A stretch of 64,000 nt of DNA from Lepidurus packardi. Taxonomy: Eukaryota; Arthropoda; Branchiopoda; Notostraca; Triopsidae. Numbering within the stretch: position 1 is the first letter of the stretch; each line of letters begins with the position of its first letter. Shown here piece by piece: positions 59,701-64,000 of this stretch. Both the position numbers and the translations under genes were made by a program. The notes under the pieces were generated by a model that saw only the letters and a program-made list of their open reading frames with translations, searched no databases and had not been told where the DNA came from. The stretch is taken from contig JAKZAN010000004.1 in assembly GCA_023053545.1 (NCBI GenBank), positions 12,127,235 to 12,191,234 of the forward strand. Direction: 5' to 3'.

Positions 59701-61692
59701 ATTAGAAGAACTACGAATGAAGGCAAGGAATCTATCGAATCAATGATTCCAAGATTCTAGAATCGGACATAGAATCAACGGAAACTTTGAAAAAAGATCT
59801 AAAAATCTGGTTAAAGTGCAATGTGTTAGTGAAGCGGTGATTCTCATCATAAGAATCAAAGATAAAAACGATTCTAAACACAACTACATAAGAGGAAGAC
59901 TTGGAATCAAATATCTTACCAGGATCGCGAGGATCAGCAGTGGGTTGGGTAGTTTCGTCTGGAGATAGCATCGACGGTTCACTTGGTGATTCTGATGAGT
60001 TTTTGGCCGAATCGACAAAGATCGCCGCACCGCTGTCACTTTTGGCGAGTTCTTGACCATGAACGAACTGATTCACCGCTTCGTTAGGCACTGCATGATT
60101 CCCTGGTCGTTCCGGCTCGAATTCCGGTGTATGCGACCGTGATTTTACTGATCTGGTTCGCTCAAAAGGCGATCCCGCATTCCGCTCCATGAAATTGATC
60201 CGATCCGCTACGGAGAGCGGTCGCGGATCAAGGATTCTGGCCGGGGAACTATCCCGATCGAAGGCCCGTTGCGATCTCAGAATCGGTGGATCTTCGTTCT
60301 CTGACTCTCGAGTGGGCGTGGCCGCCCTTTTCTTCAAAATACTCACTGGCGGCATTGATTCTGCTGATTCTTGCCACTCCTGGGGCGCTGCTGCGGCCGA
60401 GACAATTGGCATAAAAGAAGAATCGTTGTCATCCTCGATTTCCATGGATTTCCGCGGTGATTTCAGGATCGATCTTCGCCGATCCTCGTGTTCATCATCT
60501 GTGCTAGCTTTCTTCTTGAGAATCGGCTTGGGATCACTCATAATCTCTTCCATACTCCCACGTTTCTTCAAAATCGGCCTAGGATCAGCGGATTCGCGCG
60601 AATCTTCGTTCGGATTCCTTCGCTGGCTCGTTTTCCGCTTCAGAATCGATTGTAGAGGATCCGATGGCGATTCGGACCTTGGCTCCACCTCCTCCCGACT
60701 GCTTTTCCGTTTCAGAATCGACAAAGTCGTGCCTGATTCTTCCTGATCCATCCGATTCTCATCTCGACTGCTTTTGCGCTTCAGAATCGACTGGGGCTCA
60801 GTACTGGACGGTCGTTCGATCTCCAACTCTTCCCTACTGACTTTCCGTCTGAGAATCGACGTTGGCTCGGGCGAATTCGATCTTGACGACGATCTTGATG
60901 AGCGCTGCGATAACCAGTGTGTTCCCGGCTGTAACGAGTCCTCATCCGGATCGTGGCCCGACTCGGTACAAATCCTCACACTGGGCTTCAACGATTCCAA
61001 TCCACTCGCCTCCGATAAAACTGATTCTTCGTTCAAAATCCTTTTCTTCAGAATCCCATGCACCGGTACTTTACTCTCAATAAGTTCCTCTGCTTGCAAC
61101 TCACCATTACTCGACTCTACGGCCGCCGGAATCGCCGGAATCGCGGGACTCGCCTCTTTAGAATCTTTCGGAACGTTAGTGCTTCTCAACCGATCCACTC
61201 GAGCGAACGTTTGCTTCACATTCGCGGTCAACGCTTCGATTCTGGCGGTCAAATCGTCGGATCGCTCGCTGGTCTTTGCAGTGGGCGGAGCTTGCGTTTC
61301 TGTAACCGTCGGCGTTGATTCTCCATGGCTGGTACTGGCAACTATGGGAGATGTTAAGGTACGAATCGGCGGCGGTTCTTCCGCCACTGATTTCCTGAAG
61401 AAGGCCGGGCTTGATGATTGGATCGTTTGCCTCAACGAAGACCGCAGGTGAGTCAGAGAAGGGGGAGGAGCGCTGGTTGGTAAAGGCGAAGGATTCTTGC
61501 TATGGATGGAAGCTTTGGTTGCTGGCGAAATGCTCGAAGACGCCATATCCGCTGTCGATTTGGGCCGATCCAAGTGACTCGCTTGAGTATTGGTTGAAAT
61601 CTTTCGTTCCGTTTTACGCTCCAGACTTGGAGAAGGCTCGGATTTCGGAGTAGGCGTGGTTAAAGGCTCTCGGCGTCGCCTGGTTTTCTCTT
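47099..61692 (-). CDS. SVIL: supervillin: actin/membrane-associated gelsolin-villin family protein, 5'-partial
   Basis: Seen: 19 in-frame exons on the minus strand: 61692-59920, 59525-59289, 58962-58614, 56208-55990, 55131-55066, 54678-54540, 54477-54114, 54023-53849, 53682-53525, 53406-53183, 53115-52905, 52635-52490, 52300-51851, 51672-51522, 51411-50803, 49697-49497, 49352-49051, 47476-47321 and 47185-47099 (stop TAG); about 2,004 residues. Order: disordered N-terminus with ILK motifs; [10 protein letters not shown] and [46 protein letters not shown] and later gelsolin-like repeats; villin headpiece. Known: supervillin ties F-actin and myosin II to membranes. The first visible exon opens inside a codon, so the start lies upstream. 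The donor after 59289 (GTTCGG) is the weakest choice; no other phase-compatible site fits better. Confidence 0.93.
47638..48670. repeat. SVIL: 557 bp tandem duplication inside a supervillin intron
   Basis: GAAATTAACTATTAGG begins copies at 47638 and 48195. Both carry a 10 bp perfect hairpin (TGTAAACACC, 9 nt loop; 47869-47897 and 48366-48394), CTGTGTTTACCCTCGGGTAG, GCTAAGCCACGCC and the palindrome TGACGTCA. Copy 1 has ~80 bp extra near 47690-47790. A third, worn copy extends to about 48830 with TAAGCCACGCC and TGACGTCA. Confidence 0.85.
49051..53406 (-). CDS. SVIL: supervillin exons encoding the gelsolin-like repeats
   Basis: Nine exons, 53406-53183, 53115-52905, 52635-52490, 52300-51851, 51672-51522, 51411-50803, 49697-49497 and 49352-49051 being the clearest, carry [108 protein letters not shown] and [16 protein letters not shown]. 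These match supervillin's gelsolin segments one after another with no gap or frameshift. Known: the supervillin gelsolin-like segments are scaffold modules rather than severing ones. Strictly, eight exons are listed here, because the headpiece exons are annotated separately. Confidence 0.92.
49990..50740. repeat. ~150 bp tandem satellite in a supervillin intron, five units
   Basis: CTGAATGAATGAATTAAAG (or close) recurs at 50078, 50228, 50379, 50532 and 50674. Units share GAGATACAGA, AGGATTAGAAAAA, CAGGCGAATTCTGT and AATCTCGAGAAAAACTGACG. The array ends just 60 bp before the donor side of the exon 51411-50803. It yields repetitive minus-strand open frames that are not genes. Confidence 0.92.
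52267..52471. repeat. SVIL: ~102 bp tandem duplication spanning a supervillin splice acceptor
   Basis: Unit 1 is 52267-52368 and unit 2 is 52369-52471, differing at only a few bases. Each contains the acceptor TTCCAAAG and the first ~33 bp of the exon that starts at 52300 ([11 protein letters not shown]). The upstream copy is therefore a decoy exon start; using it reads [16 protein letters not shown] and then a stop codon. Confidence 0.9.
57395..57470 (+). repeat. dispersed repeat family A, copy in a supervillin intron
   Basis: GGCTCCCGTATACCATAGCT, TGATTGATAG, then GGCGCTGATGTTTGTTATTG and TTTGCCC. This is the best-preserved version of the family and matches 15930-16045 block for block. A second partial copy follows at about 57790 as part of the tandem duplication. 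Confidence 0.7.
57421..58168. repeat. 359 bp tandem duplication in a supervillin intron
   Basis: GAAACAGTC starts units at 57421 and 57780. Both carry GGCGCTGATGTTTGTTATT, AACACGTTCTCCGGATTC, the small palindrome TGACACTCTTGTGTCA and TCAGCGAATGGAGTGAAAG. Identity is very high except for a ~25 bp CTTATTAACTTCC expansion in unit 2, so the duplication looks recent. Confidence 0.9.
59920..61692 (-). CDS. SVIL: first visible supervillin exon: disordered N-terminal region with SILK-type motif array
   Basis: One long exon of 1,773 bp, acceptor TTTCTTTAG upstream of 61692, donor GTAAGA after 59920. Composition is Ser/Pro/Arg/Glu-rich with no predicted fold. From about 61057 down to 60275 it carries ten [GSP]IL[KR] motifs: GILK, SILR, SILK three times, PILK twice, SILK, SILK and PILR. 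Six successive motifs are spaced 23, 23, 24, 24 and 17 residues apart, each followed by K/R-rich then Ser residues ([10 protein letters not shown]). Farther on are [11 protein letters not shown] and FERTRS. The motif run is encoded by a degenerate ~70 bp repeat, visible as AGAATCGA on the plus strand. Confidence 0.88.
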
Positions 61693-62040
61693 CTAAAGAA
61701 ATTACAAGACAAATTTGTTTACTATCATGCTTAACGATCGATAGTTAATGGCTACTAATAATCGATCAACACTCGTTTCCGGTACTAACGGAAGTGAATG
61801 TAGTCAAATTGCCGCACAAGGTTAAGAAATCGATTCTTATGCTGGATATCGACACCAGTAATCGACAGTAAAGTAACTTCAATAGTAATGGAAAAGAAGA
61901 ATGAACCGGATTTTAAGCCAAACATAACAATACCTTAGTAATCGATAGAAATCATGGAAATAATCGATAGTATGTCGATTTTTCGATTATTGTGGAAAAG
62001 AATTGGGTAAAAATCAGTACTATTAAGCGAGCAATTCATT
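61693..62040 (-). other. supervillin intron or upstream DNA
   Basis: Acceptor for the exon at 61692 and adjoining DNA with several ATCGATAG/TCGATT words (for example near 61735, 61945 and 61965). No upstream coding exon is recognised. Confidence 0.5.
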
Positions 62041-63185
62041 TCATAATTAACAAATAAAGTAAGAAAATTATTAAAATCGTGAAAATAAGAAAATTAACCT
62101 AGAAACTAAATAAACTAAGAATAAATCCAAAAGTAACCCTACCCAATTAAGTATAATTTATTTAATTAAAGAAAATTCCAGAAAATATCTAAAAAAATAA
62201 TTCGGTGGTTAATAATTACCTACTTATGTTATTTTAAAAAATTAACTAAAAATTAACTTAAAAATTAAATTAACTACAAATAAATCCAAAAGTAACCTTA
62301 CATAATAAACTATAATTTCTTTAATTAAAGAAAATTCCAGAAAATATAAAAAAAAATTCGGTGATTAATAATTACCTACTTATGTTATTTTAAAAAATTG
62401 ACTAAAAATTAACTTAAAAATTAAATTAACTACAAATAAATCCAAAAGTAACCCTACATAATAAACTATAATTTCTTTAATTAAAGAAAATTCCAGAAAA
62501 TATAAAAAAAAAATTCGGTGATTAATAATTACCTACTTATGTTATTTTAAAAAATTAACTAAAAATTAACTTAAAAACTAAATATACTAAGAATAAATCC
62601 AAAAGTAACCCTACACAATTAACTATAATTTCTTTAATTAAAGAAAATTCCAGAAAATATCTAAAAAAATAATTCGGTGATTAATAATTACCTACTTATG
62701 TTATTTTAAAAAATTAACTAAAAATTAACTTAAAAACTAAATTAACTAAAAAATAAATCCAAAAGTAACCCTACATAATAAACTATAATTTCTTTAATTA
62801 AAGAAAATTCCAGAAAATATAAAAAAAAATAATTAGGTGATTAATAATGACCTACTTATGTTATTAAAAAAATTAACTAAAAATTAACCTAAAAACTAAA
62901 TTAACTAAAAATTAACCTGAAAACTAAATTAACTAAGAATTAACCCAAAATTAACCCTACACAATTAATTATAATTTCTTTCATTAAAGAAAATTCGAGA
63001 AAATATCTAAAAAATTAATTCGGTGATTAATAATTACCTACTCATGTTATTAAAAAAATTAACTAAAAATGAACCTAAAAACTAAATTAACTAAAAATGA
63101 AGCTAAAAACTAAATTAACTAAGAATTAGCCCAAAATTAACCATCCATAATTAACAATAATTTCTATTAAAAAAATAAAGGAAAT
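62041..63185. repeat. ~157 bp AT-rich satellite, six units
   Basis: CCTACTTATGTTATT (or CTCATG) recurs at 62219, 62375, 62532, 62691, 62851 and 63038. Units share ATTAACTAAAAATTAAC, AAATCCAAAAGTAACC, TAATTTCTTTAATTAAAG and TTCGGTGATTAATAATTA. The last unit is longer (187 bp) and more diverged. It contains almost no G or C and no gene. Confidence 0.93.
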
Positions 63186-64000
63186 TTCAGAAATACCTCA
63201 AGATTAAATTGAACTTTAAATCTAAAGTAAATTTAAACCACGCCTACGGGTACACAAGAAATAACAACAAATCCTGCGTTTAGAGAGAGTGAATCTTGTT
63301 GAACTTTTAAAAAGTCCCAAACACAACAGTCTCAAGAAAGTTGTGAGTCAGGTTTCGGGAAAGAAGGTCAAGGCGAAAACAACTGATGGATGAGAGCGAA
63401 AAACCAACGCAATAAAAGGCCAGAGAAAGAAACGAGAAAAGAAAAATTCCAGACAGACCATAACGCGCCATATGTGGACAACAATGTTAATTAAGCTGGT
63501 GAATTCACCAAATCTGGCCTCTCAAAATTATCTCCCTTATGACGTCACACATCTTCTCCACCAAAACCCGTCTCCCTTTTCATACGCTTCAACTTTTCTA
63601 GCTAAATGACCCATTTTCCTCCAGCTCCAACTCCCTTTTTAAACTTATTAAGTCAATTTCACCGAAATTAACATTCTAGCCCCGCCCTTCCAAAATTTCT
63701 GACAACTTTTGAAACCCTGGCTGAGTCACGTATGTGGAAGCTGTTGCTCGTCCCCGTCATTCGTACAATTAGCCACCGGAAAAGACGACAGGTGTGCCAG
63801 GACGCAACGAGCCACGAAATAATATTTCAAAAATGCCACGTTTTTAGCTCCACCCACTCATTCCAACCCCACTTCCCGTAATTCCAATCCCACAAACCAC
63901 TAACAAAATAAATACAAAATTCCTCTTAAAAACAAATACAAAAATACCCTCTTCAACGCCATTAGAAGGAAACTCCTAAGAAATGAAGCTGCAAGCCACG
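63186..64000. other. right flank, no gene recognised
   Basis: Mixed-composition unique DNA with TGACGTCA at 63540-63547 and AGCCCCGCCC near 63679. It may hold an upstream supervillin exon or promoter, but I could find no splice-compatible coding segment on the minus strand. Confidence 0.5.

Noticed and set aside
60189..61451. Long plus-strand open frames (185 and 225 codons) opposite the supervillin N-terminal exon
   Set aside because: They are antisense shadows of a long, repetitive, stop-poor exon. The minus frame joins in phase to 18 further supervillin exons; the plus frames have no family resemblance.

Overview
The window is nuclear DNA from an invertebrate animal, most likely an arthropod. 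Three intron-rich animal genes with GT-AG introns lie in AT-rich, repeat-laden DNA. Their proteins look like animal MGAT4, a Sam68/quaking-related (qkr58E-like) KH protein, and supervillin. The arthropod assignment is an inference: the KH region reads closest to insect quaking-related proteins, and one short CCTAA run resembles the arthropod telomere repeat. I cannot name the species. Exons were placed by family similarity and by requiring canonical splice sites and matching intron phases; every junction in all three models keeps frame.

Layout. (1) 479-4030, plus strand: the 3' part of MGAT4, a Golgi N-glycan branching GlcNAc-transferase, 9 exons; its 5' end is outside the window. (2) 4031-20562: no convincing gene. 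This stretch holds a higher-order satellite, a ~420 bp dispersed duplication, a terminal-inverted-repeat element, a fold-back element and a 141 bp satellite. (3) 20563-43262, plus strand: a complete 480-residue KH RNA-binding protein in 10 exons. Its first intron is 14.1 kb, cuts the QUA1 dimerisation region and is full of repeats. (4) 43263-47098: gap between convergent genes, with a diverged ~400 bp duplication. (5) 47099-61692, minus strand: supervillin, 19 exons and about 2,004 residues visible, ending in a villin headpiece; its 5' end lies upstream of 61692. (6) 61693-64000: upstream or intronic DNA of supervillin with a ~157 bp AT-rich satellite.

The three genes have unrelated jobs (Golgi glycosylation, RNA binding/splicing, actin-membrane linkage) and show no sign of working as a unit. 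The most interesting observations are an array of SILK-type motifs in the disordered N-terminal half of supervillin, which matches the known docking motif for protein phosphatase 1; a ~102 bp tandem duplication that copies a supervillin splice acceptor and creates a decoy exon start with an early stop; several dispersed repeat families with terminal inverted repeats or fold-back structure; and an excess of perfect TGACGTCA palindromes, mostly inside repeats.
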